Of a DNA stretch of 64,000 nt, positions 52,405 through 61,292 are shown piece after piece. The stretch's first letter is position 1; the number at the start of each line of letters is the position of its first letter. Source of the DNA: Irregularibacter muris (GTDB lineage Bacteria; Bacillota; Clostridia; Eubacteriales; Garciellaceae); assembly GCF_024622505.1 (NCBI RefSeq), contig NZ_JANKAS010000001.1, positions 186,001 to 250,000 on the forward strand, written 5' to 3'. The translations under genes and the position numbers were made by a program. The notes beneath the pieces were generated by a model. The model ran no database searches. It saw only the letters and a list, made by a program, of their open reading frames with translations, and was not told where the DNA came from.

Positions 52405-52434
52405 TGGGAATGTCATAATATTATGACATTCCCA
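52405..52434. promoter_or_regulatory. 30-bp perfect palindrome between megL and the transporter gene
   Basis: TGGGAATGTCATAAT followed by its reverse complement. No T-run follows, so it may be a stabilising or partly terminating mRNA hairpin or an operator; it separates two genes of one operon. Confidence 0.6.
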
Positions 52435-52463
52435 AATAATAAAAAAAGGGGGAATTAATCATT

Positions 52464-53771
52464 ATGGAACAGAAAAAAAATCCAGTTGCCCTATTGCCTT
52501 TATTGGTATTTTTAGCTTTATTCTTGGGGGTAGGAATTTACTACAGTATAATGGGTAAAGATATGGCTTTTTATCAATTGCCTGCACCTATTGCTGCTGT
52601 AGCCGGTATTATTGTTGCATTTTTAATCGGTAAGGGGAAATTGGATGACAAGATGAACACCTTTATTAAGGGTGTTGGTGATCAAGATATTATTACCATG
52701 GTTATGATTTACCTATTGGCTGGTGGTTTTTCCACTGTGGCAGGAGCTATGGGCGCAGTGGATTCTACTGTAAACTTTGGACTTTCTATTATACCAGCTA
52801 GTTTGATTTTACCAGGGATTTTCATCATTGCAGCTTTTATTGCAACGGCAATGGGAACCTCCGTAGGAACTATTGCGGCCGTTGTACCTATTGCTGCAGA
52901 TATTGCTTCTAAAACATCTCTACCTTTGGCTGTTGCGGTAGGAGCAGTTGTGGGAGGAGCTATGTTTGGAGACAATTTGTCTATGATTTCAGATACTACC
53001 ATTGCAGCGACTAGAACCCAAGGGGTAGAAATGAGAGACAAGTTCATTATGAACTTTAAAATTGCTGCTCCTGCTGCTATTTTAACTATTGTAGTCATGC
53101 TATTTACTGGGGCAAAGGGTGTTGTACCCCAAGGATTGGAATATCAATTCATTAAAATTATTCCTTATTTATCTGTATTAATATTAGCCCTATTGGGTAT
53201 GAATGTTTTCACCGTATTGATTTTAGGAACAGTCTTAGCTGGAGGAATAGGATTAATAGGCAATAGCTTTACCATAATGGAATTTGCTAACCATATATAT
53301 GAGGGCTTTGGTTCTATGCAAGAAATCTTTATCCTATCTCTACTAATTGGTGGTTTAGCAGCCCTTATTGAAAGCCAAGGTGGAATTGCTTATCTATTAG
53401 ATTTAGTAAATCGATTTATTAAGGGGAAAAAGGGTGCAGAACTTGGAATTGGCGCTTTAGTATCCTTAGCAGATATTGCCACTGCAAATAATACTGTAGC
53501 GATTGTTATTACAGGACCTATGGCGAAGGACATTGCAGAGGAACATGGAATAGATTTAAGAAGAAGTGCTAGTATGTTAGATATCTTTGCTTGTATATGG
53601 CAAGGGATCATTCCCTATGGAGCACAACTATTAATTGCTGGAAGTGTTGCAGGATTATCTCCAGTACAAATTATGCCATCCCTATACTACCCATACTTGC
53701 TTGCGATTGTAGCATTCTTAGCTATTGGATTTGGTTTCCCTAAGGGGAGCAAAAAGATGAATGTCGCATAA
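52464..53771 (+). CDS. Na+/H+ antiporter-family (NhaC-like) transporter, candidate methionine transporter
   Basis: 435-aa membrane protein with about twelve helices. Typical NhaC/DcuC-like segments are FIIAAFIATAMGTSVGTIAAVVPIA, VVGGAMFGDNLSMISDTTIAATRTQG and a second repeat with LVSLADIATANNTVAIVITGPMAK. NhaC-like proteins next to methionine genes (MetT type) have been proposed to carry methionine. The operon position after megL and the sigma-54/ACT-domain control suggest a similar role here. Methionine transport itself is not shown by the sequence. AAAGGGGG precedes the ATG. Confidence 0.85.
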   Translation: MEQKKNPVALLPLLVFLALFLGVGIYYSIMGKDMAFYQLPAPIAAVAGIIVAFLIGKGKLDDKMNTFIKGVGDQDIITMVMIYLLAGGFSTVAGAMGAVDSTVNFGLSIIPASLILPGIFIIAAFIATAMGTSVGTIAAVVPIAADIASKTSLPLAVAVGAVVGGAMFGDNLSMISDTTIAATRTQGVEMRDKFIMNFKIAAPAAILTIVVMLFTGAKGVVPQGLEYQFIKIIPYLSVLILALLGMNVFTVLILGTVLAGGIGLIGNSFTIMEFANHIYEGFGSMQEIFILSLLIGGLAALIESQGGIAYLLDLVNRFIKGKKGAELGIGALVSLADIATANNTVAIVITGPMAKDIAEEHGIDLRRSASMLDIFACIWQGIIPYGAQLLIAGSVAGLSPVQIMPSLYYPYLLAIVAFLAIGFGFPKGSKKMNVA

Positions 53772-53817
53772 TTTAATTGATTGTAGTACAATAAAATAAT
53801 TAAAGTAGAGGACAAAT

Positions 53818-53850
53818 AAAAAGCAGACGAAAATTCGTCTGCTTTTTTGG
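53818..53850 (+). terminator. Terminator of the megL operon
   Basis: AAAAAGCAGACGAA (53818-53831) pairs with TTCGTCTGCTTTTT (53834-53847), ending in TTTTTT. Confidence 0.9.
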
Positions 53851-53862
53851 AGGTGACATTTT

Positions 53863-54507
53863 GTGAATATTGGGGTAATTGCAGGAACGATTTTTGATAC
53901 TCAATTAGGGGTAGATTTTTTAAAAAATCGGGGTTATGATGCAGAGGCATATCCCATCTCTAATACTCCCCAGGAGCAGTCAATTCTACAGATTTTATAT
54001 CCTCGAAAATTAGAGAAAATGGTTATACATAGGATTCATGAAATAAAATCCCAAGGGATGAAAAACATATTTGTTTATTGTAATTCCCTAAGTGGGGCGG
54101 TGGATATGGATAAACTTTCCTTGGATTTTCAGGTGAATATTATTACTCCTTTGCAAATTTATAGTCAATTGGGTAAAAGTTATAAAAGAATTGGGGTGTT
54201 GGCGGCAAACAACCAAAGTACTTTTGCTATAGAAAAGATTATCCAAAAATCAAATTCAGATGCTTATGTCGTGGGAATAGGTTTATTGCTCTTGGTAGAT
54301 GCTATTGAAAAAAAGATGAACCCTAAAACCATAGTAAAAGAATTTGCACTAGAAAAAGTATTAGATTTTTTTTCCACTATAGGGTGTGAAGGTATCATTT
54401 TGGGATGTACTCATTTTCCTTATATTTATAAAGCGCTTAGGGAATTATCTACTCTACCCATCATTGATCCCGCATTAAAAATGCTAGAAAAGATACAAAT
54501 AGACTAG
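53863..54507 (+). CDS. Aspartate/glutamate racemase family protein
   Basis: 214-aa protein of the Asp/Glu/hydantoin racemase superfamily. The two catalytic cysteines are in VYCNSLSGAVDM and IILGCTHFPYIY. The N-terminus MNIGVIAGTIFDTQLG is the first nucleotide-fold-like strand. It could be a racemase of aspartate, glutamate or another amino acid. The GTG start has GGAGGTGA upstream. It follows the methionine operon terminator by 12 bases, so it may be read with it at a low level. Its stop codon lies within a terminator hairpin. Confidence 0.88.
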   Translation: MNIGVIAGTIFDTQLGVDFLKNRGYDAEAYPISNTPQEQSILQILYPRKLEKMVIHRIHEIKSQGMKNIFVYCNSLSGAVDMDKLSLDFQVNIITPLQIYSQLGKSYKRIGVLAANNQSTFAIEKIIQKSNSDAYVVGIGLLLLVDAIEKKMNPKTIVKEFALEKVLDFFSTIGCEGIILGCTHFPYIYKALRELSTLPIIDPALKMLEKIQID

Positions 54508-54530
54508 GGTAGTCTATTTGTATCTTTTCT
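54488..54530 (+). terminator. Terminator overlapping the racemase gene end
   Basis: 19-bp perfect stem (54488-54506 with 54510-54528), three-base loop, followed by CTATTT. The stop codon is inside the stem. Confidence 0.85.
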
Positions 54531-54575
54531 ATTTCACTAGAGCAGAGATAGCTGTTTTGTTTTACTAGAAGATTT
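54529..54575 (+). repeat. Dispersed repeat family 1, copy D (partial)
   Basis: Only the right part is present: CTATTTCACTAGAGCAGAGA then TAGCTGTTTTGTTTTACTAG. It fuses directly with the terminator of the racemase gene. Confidence 0.5.
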
Positions 54576-54580
54576 TTGTA

Positions 54581-54730
54581 TTATTGAAGCATATTTGTTG
54601 CTTTAGATACTAATTTTTTTGCCATTTTTTGAGACCTTTTCATAGGAGTTCTGGATTGTTTGTACATAGAGTAGCCAGCAATAGCACTTACAGTACCAAC
54701 AATGACAGCATTTCTAATCATAGTTTTCAT
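54581..54730 (-). CDS. Small membrane-anchored basic protein, 49 aa
   Basis: Minus-strand frame from ATG 54730 to TAA 54581, preceded by AAAGGAGAG. The predicted peptide MKTMIRNAVIVGTVSAIAGYSMYK has one short hydrophobic helix, followed by a basic tail with KRSQKMAKKLVSKATNML. The design resembles DUF3918-type small proteins of Firmicutes, whose function is unknown. It is missed by length cut-offs. Confidence 0.65.
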   Translation of the reverse strand: MKTMIRNAVIVGTVSAIAGYSMYKQSRTPMKRSQKMAKKLVSKATNMLQ

Positions 54731-54912
54731 CTTTTATCTCTCCTTTGTATAATATTTCTATTCTTATTTTATGTATTTACTTAAAAATTAAAGCAGAAAA
54801 AATTTAACATTATATTTTTTGCTAGATAGTGCATAATTATGATAGTAAATAAAAGTGAAAATAAAATATTTTGGGGAATATATAACATATAAAATAAATA
54901 AGGAGGCAAAAC

Positions 54913-55551
54913 ATGTTAAACCAAAGAAAAACCCAAGAGGTATTAGATATACTTGGAGAAACTTATGCAGAAGCAACCATTGCATTACACTATACTACTC
55001 CCTTTGAACTTCTGGTAGCGACTATATTGTCGGCTCAATGCACAGATAAAAGAGTAAATATTATTACTGAGAAACTATTTCATCATTATAATCAACCTGA
55101 GGATTTTGCGTCTTTAAGTGTGGAAGAATTAGGCGAAATGATTAGAAGTTGTGGCTTCTATCGTAATAAAAGTGAGAATATCATTGCCACGAGTAGGATA
55201 CTTTTGGAAAAATTTGATGGTAAAGTACCGGATACTCTAGAGGAATTAACTACACTTCCAGGAGTGGGAAGAAAGACTGCCAACGTGGTATTAAGCAATG
55301 TATTTGGAAAGGATGCTATTGCTGTGGACACTCATGTATTTAGAGTATCTAATCGTATTGGATTAGCAGAAGCTAAGAATGTAGAGGAAACCGAAAAACA
55401 ACTAATGAAAAATATTCCTAAAAGCAAATGGTCAAAGGCTCATCATTGGTTGATACATCATGGAAGAAATATTTGTAAAGCCAGAAGACCCCAGTGTGAA
55501 ATATGTCCGATACAACATCTTTGTGAATATTATTCTAAAGAAGTTTCATAA
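54913..55551 (+). CDS. nth: Endonuclease III
   Basis: 212-aa bifunctional DNA glycosylase/AP lyase for oxidised pyrimidines. The helix-hairpin-helix LPGVGRKTANVV contains catalytic Lys121, and Asp139 lies in AVDTHVFRVSNRIG. The C-terminal [4Fe-4S] motif C-x6-C-x2-C-x5-C is in NICKARRPQCEICPIQHLC. GGAGGCAAAAC precedes the ATG. Normal length and monocistronic. Confidence 0.96.
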   Translation: MLNQRKTQEVLDILGETYAEATIALHYTTPFELLVATILSAQCTDKRVNIITEKLFHHYNQPEDFASLSVEELGEMIRSCGFYRNKSENIIATSRILLEKFDGKVPDTLEELTTLPGVGRKTANVVLSNVFGKDAIAVDTHVFRVSNRIGLAEAKNVEETEKQLMKNIPKSKWSKAHHWLIHHGRNICKARRPQCEICPIQHLCEYYSKEVS

Positions 55552-55646
55552 ATTTTACAATTTCATTGGTAATTTGGTCGCTAAATTTTATATATAATAT
55601 ATTGGAAAAATGAGATGGGTAAAATTTGATGCCGGGAGGTAAACAA

Positions 55647-57185
55647 ATGCAAGGGGAAGAAGTAAAAAGTAAAAAGCCTAATTATTTAATCTTAGCTTCC
55701 ATAGGCATTATTGCGATAGCTATATTACTATTTTGTTATCTGGGATTATTAGTGTCAAAAGATATTATATATCCCAATATAAAAATAGAGGGTATAAATA
55801 TAGGATATCTAACAAAGGAAGAGGCAAAGGAAAAAATAACAGAGAAATATAGTGAGAAACCAGAGGAAAAGAAACTGGAAGTTTTTTATGGAAAGCAACA
55901 ATGGTCTTATACTTATGATCAATTAGGTGTGAGCCAAGATGTGGATAAAACACTGGAAGAGGCATATGAATCGGGAAAAGAAGGGAATCTCTTTCATAAA
56001 ATGAATGCTTACATTAGCCTAAAAAGTAAGGGTAAGAATCTTTCTATGAAAGTTGCGATGGATAAAGACAAAATAAAGGAAATTACAAAAAAATTAAATG
56101 AAGAAATTAAGCAAGATGCAGTAGATGCAAAAATAAAATTTGAAAAAGATAAATTTATTACAACAAAAGAAAAGAATGGGTTGGCTTTAAAAGAGGAGGA
56201 GACAATAAGTTTATTAGAGGAATCCATTACTCAAAAGAAAAACCAAAGAATAGAACTCCCTGTAATCACCACGGCACCTAAAATTAAAGAGGAAATGTTA
56301 AAAGGCATTAAAGAGAAAATGGTTGGATTTTCTACTAAATTTAATGGCTCCTCCTGGCAAAGAGGGCAAAATATAAAAATTGCCGCCAGTAAAATAGATG
56401 GTAAAATTGTTCTTCCAGGAGAGGTATTTTCCATCAATCAAGTGATTAGTCCTATTACTAAGGATAATGGCTACCTAGATGCTCCTGTCATTGTAGATGG
56501 GCAATTAGAGCCAGGAGTAGGGGGAGGGGTATGTCAAGTCTCTACCACTATGTTTAATGCAGCTGTAAGGGCAAATTTAGAAATAGTGGAAAGAAGGCAC
56601 CATTCCTTTCCAGTACACTACGTACCCATTGGTCAAGATGCGATGATATCTGGGGATTGGAGTGATATGAAATTTAAAAACACTTTAGATAGCCCCATAT
56701 ATATTCAGATGTACGTTAATGGCAGCACCTTGACAACAAATATATATGGTGATAATAATGGTGTATATCAAGAGATAAAATTGCAAACGGATATTCTTTC
56801 CACTTTGGCTCCTAAAATTTCTTATAAAGAGGATAAAAATCAATATAAAGACTATAAAAAAGAGGAAAAAACTCCTAAGACAGGCTACAAAGCAAATGTT
56901 TATAAAGTTATTTATAAAAATGGAAAACAGATCAAAAAAGAACTGCTTCACCGTGATTATTACAGACCAGTCAACGGACTAATCGTAGTAGGTACAAAGG
57001 AGAAGGAAGTTTCCAAGGAAAAAGAGAAACCCAAGGAAAAATCACCTAAAGCACCTACTAAGCCGAAGGATCCAAAACCTGAGGAAAAGCCTTCGGAACA
57101 AAAGCCAAAGCCTTCGGAACAAAAACCAAACCCAGAGCAAAATCCTACGGGTACACAATCGGAGAAAGTACCTAGGGATGAATAA
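55647..57185 (+). CDS. VanW family protein with PG-binding domain and Pro/Lys-rich tail
   Basis: 512-aa membrane-anchored protein. An N-terminal helix (about residues 12-38) is followed by a peptidoglycan-binding_4-type region (about 45-215, with a VSQDVDKTLEEAY... segment). Next is the VanW domain (about 235-370; FSTKFNGSSWQRGQNIKIAA, LPGEVFSINQVI, GGGVCQVSTTMFNAAVRANL, RRHHSFPVHYVP). The last 70 residues are rich in Pro, Lys and Glu with the repeat KPSEQKPKPSEQKP. It is probably extracellular and cell-wall associated; its biochemical role is not known. I start at ATG 55647 behind GGGAGGT; an upstream ATG has a weaker site. Confidence 0.92.
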   Translation: MQGEEVKSKKPNYLILASIGIIAIAILLFCYLGLLVSKDIIYPNIKIEGINIGYLTKEEAKEKITEKYSEKPEEKKLEVFYGKQQWSYTYDQLGVSQDVDKTLEEAYESGKEGNLFHKMNAYISLKSKGKNLSMKVAMDKDKIKEITKKLNEEIKQDAVDAKIKFEKDKFITTKEKNGLALKEEETISLLEESITQKKNQRIELPVITTAPKIKEEMLKGIKEKMVGFSTKFNGSSWQRGQNIKIAASKIDGKIVLPGEVFSINQVISPITKDNGYLDAPVIVDGQLEPGVGGGVCQVSTTMFNAAVRANLEIVERRHHSFPVHYVPIGQDAMISGDWSDMKFKNTLDSPIYIQMYVNGSTLTTNIYGDNNGVYQEIKLQTDILSTLAPKISYKEDKNQYKDYKKEEKTPKTGYKANVYKVIYKNGKQIKKELLHRDYYRPVNGLIVVGTKEKEVSKEKEKPKEKSPKAPTKPKDPKPEEKPSEQKPKPSEQKPNPEQNPTGTQSEKVPRDE

Positions 57186-57295
57186 GGCTAGAAAACTAAA
57201 ACACCCAAAGCCCTTTGAATGAAGGGGAATAGGAGTATTTTATAGTTGTGAAATCTTGATGGTTGAGTACCATGAAATAGAAAGGGGAAAAGAAT

Positions 57296-57610
57296 ATGAT
57301 TATTGTTACCACAGAGACTGTTCCCAATAGAAAAATAGTAGAAGTGTATGGAATTGTTAGGGGAAATATTATTCATTCTAAGCACATAGGAAAAGATATT
57401 ATGGCTGGTTTTAGGACCATAGTAGGTGGAGAAATCAAAGAGTATACTGAAATGATGTCAGAAGCCCGAGATATAGCTATTCAAAGAATGATTGAAGATG
57501 CAGAAAAAATGGGAGCGAATGCCATTGTAAATGTTAGATTTGTTACAGCTTCAGTTATGCAATCGGCCGCAGAGCTAATGGCATACGGTACCGCTGTTAA
57601 GGTAGAATAG
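57296..57610 (+). CDS. YbjQ/UPF0145 family protein
   Basis: 104-aa protein of the YbjQ (DUF74, heavy-metal-binding-like) family. The N-terminus MIIVTTETVPNRKIVEVYGIVRGN is characteristic, followed by GGEIKEYTEMMSEARDIAIQRM and GANAIVNVRFVTASVMQSAAE. Members form pentameric rings; the function is unknown. GGGGAAAAG precedes the ATG. A terminator and a family 1 repeat follow. Confidence 0.94.
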   Translation: MIIVTTETVPNRKIVEVYGIVRGNIIHSKHIGKDIMAGFRTIVGGEIKEYTEMMSEARDIAIQRMIEDAEKMGANAIVNVRFVTASVMQSAAELMAYGTAVKVE

Positions 57611-57616
57611 ACTCTT

Positions 57617-57651
57617 AAAGGCATATACCCTCAAAGGCATATGCCTTTTTG
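57617..57651 (+). terminator. Terminator of the YbjQ-family gene
   Basis: AAAGGCATA (57617-57625) pairs with TATGCCTTT (57640-57648), followed by TT. Confidence 0.8.
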
Positions 57652-57740
57652 ATGATATAGGGAAGTTGGTCTAGCTAGCAAAGGACTAAACTTTCCTATA
57701 TTACTAGAGAGGGGATAGACGTTTTCTTGTAGAGAAATGA
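57652..57740 (+). repeat. Dispersed repeat family 1, copy E
   Basis: GATATAGGGAAGTTGGTCTA, the centre GCTAGCAAAGGACTAAAC, then TTTCCTATATTACTAGAGAG and GATAGACGTTTTCTTGTAG. It is one of the best copies, in the same orientation, directly behind a terminator. The rest of this 247-base gap shows nothing further. Confidence 0.7.
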
Positions 57741-57857
57741 TGGACAAGATTATTTGGGTGTACACCAGCTAATAATATGAGAATAATTTAAGAGGATATT
57801 AAAATATCAATGGATAGTTTTAACTTAAAGATCAAAGAGGACTTGAAGGGAGAGTAA

Positions 57858-58685
57858 ATGATGAGATATAAGATGGTGGCTATTGACATGGATGGAACCT
57901 TATTAACTACCCATAAGCAGGTTACTCCTAAGACAAAAAAAGCCCTATTAGATGCCCAAAAACAAGGAGCCAAGATTGTTATTACCACAGGGAGAATATA
58001 TACTTCTGCCCTGCTTTATGCCCAATATATAGGTTTAAAAACACCTATAATTGCCTGTAATGGTGCGATTATTCAGCAGGTGGGGAAGGAAAAAACATTT
58101 GAAACCTTTCCTATTCATAAGAAAACAATTATAGAAGGGGCAGAGATATGTAAGGATATCGGGGCAGATTATTTCTTCTTTACCCAGAATAAAATATATG
58201 TAGGACAAAAGCTAGAGTTTTTCCGATCCTATTTACTAAAGGAAACCCAAGTAGATCCTACTAAACATATTTCCATACATTCTATAGATAGTACCTCTAT
58301 GATTTGCGATATACAGGAGGAAATCCTAAAGCTCTCTATTTGGTCTCAGAATAAAGACATAATAAAAGAAGCTCTATATAGAATCCATCAAATGGATAAT
58401 GCCTTTGTAACAAGTTCTAGTCCAAGAAATATTGAACTAACCCATAAAAATGCTACAAAGGGAAATGCCATAAAAACCCTTGCTGAGTATTATCATATTC
58501 CCATGAATCAAGTTATAGCTATTGGAGATAGCTATAACGATATCACAATGATTAAACAGGCAGGATTGGGGGTGGCTATGGACAATGGAAGAAAGGAAGT
58601 AAAGGAAGTCGCCGATGAAATTACTTTATCTAATGATCAAGAAGGGGTAGCCGCTATCCTGGAAAAATATATTTTAGATCATTAA
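57858..58685 (+). CDS. Cof-type HAD-IIB phosphatase
   Basis: 275-aa HAD hydrolase of subfamily IIB. Motif I is MVAIDMDGTLLTTHK, motif II is VITTGRIY, Lys appears in HKNATKGNAIKTLAE and motif IV is VIAIGDSYNDITMIKQAG. The C2B cap lies at about 85-195. These enzymes dephosphorylate sugar phosphates, flavin mononucleotide or pyridoxal phosphate with broad specificity. GAAGGGAGAG precedes the ATG. A second ATG directly follows, so the start may be one codon later. Confidence 0.93.
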   Translation: MMRYKMVAIDMDGTLLTTHKQVTPKTKKALLDAQKQGAKIVITTGRIYTSALLYAQYIGLKTPIIACNGAIIQQVGKEKTFETFPIHKKTIIEGAEICKDIGADYFFFTQNKIYVGQKLEFFRSYLLKETQVDPTKHISIHSIDSTSMICDIQEEILKLSIWSQNKDIIKEALYRIHQMDNAFVTSSSPRNIELTHKNATKGNAIKTLAEYYHIPMNQVIAIGDSYNDITMIKQAGLGVAMDNGRKEVKEVADEITLSNDQEGVAAILEKYILDH

Positions 58686-58820
58686 GGCAGAATGACACCC
58701 TAGAAAATTTAGAGGGAAATTATAAAATTGATTTCTCTTTTATGTGCAAATCAACATGGATGAATAGAGGACTTATTTGATATAATATACAAAAAGGTAC
58801 AGGGAGGAGACAAACATAGA

Positions 58821-59285
58821 ATGTCCATTAATATTGTTTTGGTAGAGCCAGAAATTCCTCAAAACACAGGAAATATTGCAAGAACCTGTGGAGCAATTCA
58901 CGGAAAACTACATCTGGTCAAGCCATTGGGTTTTTCTTTAGAAAGTAAATATTTAAAAAGAGCAGGCCTAGATTATTGGGATTTACTAGATATTGAATAT
59001 CATGATAATTTAGAAGAATTTTTTAAAAAATACCCCGACAGTACATATTATTATGCCACTACCAAGGGAGGCAATGACTATGCCCATATGAGCTATCAAG
59101 AGGACTGTTTTATTCTTTTTGGTAAAGAAACAGCGGGATTGCCTAAAGAACTATTGGAAAAAAATCCAGAAAGGGCAATTAGAATTCCCATGAGAAAAGA
59201 AGCCAGATCACTTAACCTATCTAATTCAGTAGCGATTATTGCCTACGAAGCATTACGACAATTAGGCTTTAAGGGTATGGATTAG
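58821..59285 (+). CDS. trmL: tRNA (cytidine/uridine-34-2'-O)-methyltransferase TrmL
   Basis: 154-aa SPOUT methyltransferase that modifies the wobble ribose in tRNA-Leu. The knot-forming segments are present: LVEPEIPQNTGNIARTCGA at the N-terminus, FGKETAGLPKELLEKNPERAIRIPM in the middle and ARSLNLSNSVAIIAYEALRQLGF at the end. GGGAGGAG precedes the ATG. Complete length. Confidence 0.95.
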   Translation: MSINIVLVEPEIPQNTGNIARTCGAIHGKLHLVKPLGFSLESKYLKRAGLDYWDLLDIEYHDNLEEFFKKYPDSTYYYATTKGGNDYAHMSYQEDCFILFGKETAGLPKELLEKNPERAIRIPMRKEARSLNLSNSVAIIAYEALRQLGFKGMD

Positions 59286-59420
59286 GGAAAAAGATGAATA
59301 CGATTAAACTATAATTTATAATGAAAGAATGTATTTTTTAATATATAATAATGTTGGTTGTTTTCATATATTTTTATAAAGAGGGTTAATAAAAAAAGTG
59401 GTTTGGAGGGTATGTATAAA

Positions 59421-61112
59421 ATGACGATGGAAATGCTTATCAGCTTATTTGGAGGTTTAGGTCTATTTATCTATGGCATGAACATGATGAGTGACGGCCT
59501 TAAGACGATAGCGGGAGATCGGATGAAAAGATTGTTGGAAATTCTTACGAACAATCGATTTTTGGGAATATTAGTAGGAACCGTTGTCACCATGATTGTT
59601 CAAAGTAGTAGTACAACCACTGTAATGGTAGTAGGCTTTGTAAATGCTGGACTCATGAATCTTCTTCAGGCTATTGGCGTAATTATGGGAGCAAATATTG
59701 GAACCACCATTACAGCTCAAATGGTAGCGCTACAGGTAACAAAATTAGCACCTATAGCCATCACTATTGGAGCTGGAATGTTTTTATTTGCTAAAAAGAA
59801 GAAAACTAAGCACATAGGGTCCGTTATTTTAGGATTTGGGATCTTATTTACTGGGATAGATTTTATGTCCAATGCCATGAAACCCTTGAGAGATCATGAG
59901 GGATTTAAGGCAATGTTGGTTTCCTTTAGTAGCAATCCAATCCTTGGAGTTTTAGCCGGTTTTGCTCTTACCGCTATTATACAAAGCAGTAGTGCTTCCA
60001 TTGGTTTGTTGCAAGCATTAGCAATTTCAGGTGCCTTTAGTAATATTCCGGGAGTATCTCCCTTAGACTTGGTAGTCCCCATACTTCTAGGAGAAAACAT
60101 AGGTACATGCGTTACAGCGGTACTTTCAAGTATAGGAGCTTCTATAAATGCTAAGAGAACTGCATTTGTTCACTTTACAATGAAAGTAATTGGAACTCTC
60201 TGGTTCCTTATATTATTAGGATTAACCTCCTTGATATTTAAAGGAGCTAATCCCATCTATGATTTCATTATATCTATTTCTGGAACAACCATGCTGGAAG
60301 GTCAGATGGTTCCAAATGTTTCTAGAGAAATTGCAAATACGCATACCTTGTTCAATATCCTAAATACGATTGTTTTATTCCCATTTGCACCAGCTTTGGC
60401 AAGCCTGGCGGAAAGAGTAATGCCTGGTAAGGAAGAAGAAGACAAGGGCGGTTTGAAATTCTTAGATGAGAGAATTCTAGAAAATCCAGCAATAGCTGCA
60501 GGGCAGGCTGTAAAGGAAACCGTAAGAATGGGACAATTTGCTATTGAGAATCTAGGCAATGCCCTGAAAGCCTTTTATGATAAAGATGAAGTTTTAGTAG
60601 AAAAGGTTTTCGCTAAGGAAAAGGTGATAAATCAATTAGAAAAAGACATCACCCAGTACTTAGTAGCTTTATCCAATGCCAATCTTTCAGAAGTAGATGA
60701 TACTCGGATAACCAATCTATACCATACCATTAACGATGTGGAGAGAATAGGTGATCATAGCGAAAACTTAGTGGAATTGGCCCAATATCGCATTGAAAAT
60801 AATGTGAATTTATCAGATATTGCTATTGGGGAGTTAATGGAAATGGCCGACAAAGTAAATTCTATAGTCCAAGATGCCATTTCTGCTTTAGATCGTGATG
60901 ATATAGAGTTAGCAGAAACTATAAATAAACAGGAAGAAGAAATAGATCAATTAGAAGAAATTCTTAGAGCTAGACATATAAAACGTCTTAATGAACAATC
61001 TTGTCACCCTAGTTCAGGAGTAATATTCTTAGATATGCTTAGCAATTTAGAAAGAATCGCAGACCATGCAACAAATATTAGTAAATCTGTTTTGGATTTA
61101 GGAGAATTTTAA
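59421..61112 (+). CDS. Na/Pi cotransporter family protein with PhoU-like domain
   Basis: 563-aa protein. Two NptA-type membrane repeats (about residues 1-310) carry the QSSS motifs VQSSSTTTVMVVGF and IQSSSASIGLLQAL, which bind sodium and phosphate in the family. A C-terminal PhoU-like helical domain (about 340-555) contains LYHTINDVERIGDHSENLVELA and LERIADHATNISKSV. It imports phosphate with sodium. The start is uncertain among several ATGs; 59421 fits a ten-base distance to TTTGGAGGG and the usual first residues (MEMLISLFGGLGLF). Confidence 0.92.
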   Translation: MTMEMLISLFGGLGLFIYGMNMMSDGLKTIAGDRMKRLLEILTNNRFLGILVGTVVTMIVQSSSTTTVMVVGFVNAGLMNLLQAIGVIMGANIGTTITAQMVALQVTKLAPIAITIGAGMFLFAKKKKTKHIGSVILGFGILFTGIDFMSNAMKPLRDHEGFKAMLVSFSSNPILGVLAGFALTAIIQSSSASIGLLQALAISGAFSNIPGVSPLDLVVPILLGENIGTCVTAVLSSIGASINAKRTAFVHFTMKVIGTLWFLILLGLTSLIFKGANPIYDFIISISGTTMLEGQMVPNVSREIANTHTLFNILNTIVLFPFAPALASLAERVMPGKEEEDKGGLKFLDERILENPAIAAGQAVKETVRMGQFAIENLGNALKAFYDKDEVLVEKVFAKEKVINQLEKDITQYLVALSNANLSEVDDTRITNLYHTINDVERIGDHSENLVELAQYRIENNVNLSDIAIGELMEMADKVNSIVQDAISALDRDDIELAETINKQEEEIDQLEEILRARHIKRLNEQSCHPSSGVIFLDMLSNLERIADHATNISKSVLDLGEF

Positions 61113-61116
61113 TTTA

Positions 61117-61155
61117 TAATAAAGACATTAGTCATCTGCTAATGTCTTTATTATT
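61117..61155 (+). terminator. Terminator of the Na/Pi cotransporter gene
   Basis: 15-bp stem (61117-61131 with 61139-61153) followed by a short TTT. Confidence 0.7.
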
Positions 61156-61292
61156 TGGGAATTTATGATTGTTTGCTGTAATGATTGGGTAAATTATTAA
61201 GTAGAAAAGCCCAATCAGTCTGATAGAATATCTGCATTGAAAATATTTTTCAGATAAAATATGAAATTGAATGAGTAAAGGAGAGATACAAT

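Noticed and set aside
56685-56951. Minus-strand hydrophobic open frame in the VanW gene
   Set aside because: A Phe/Ile-rich shadow of the Lys-rich plus-strand reading; no start signal.
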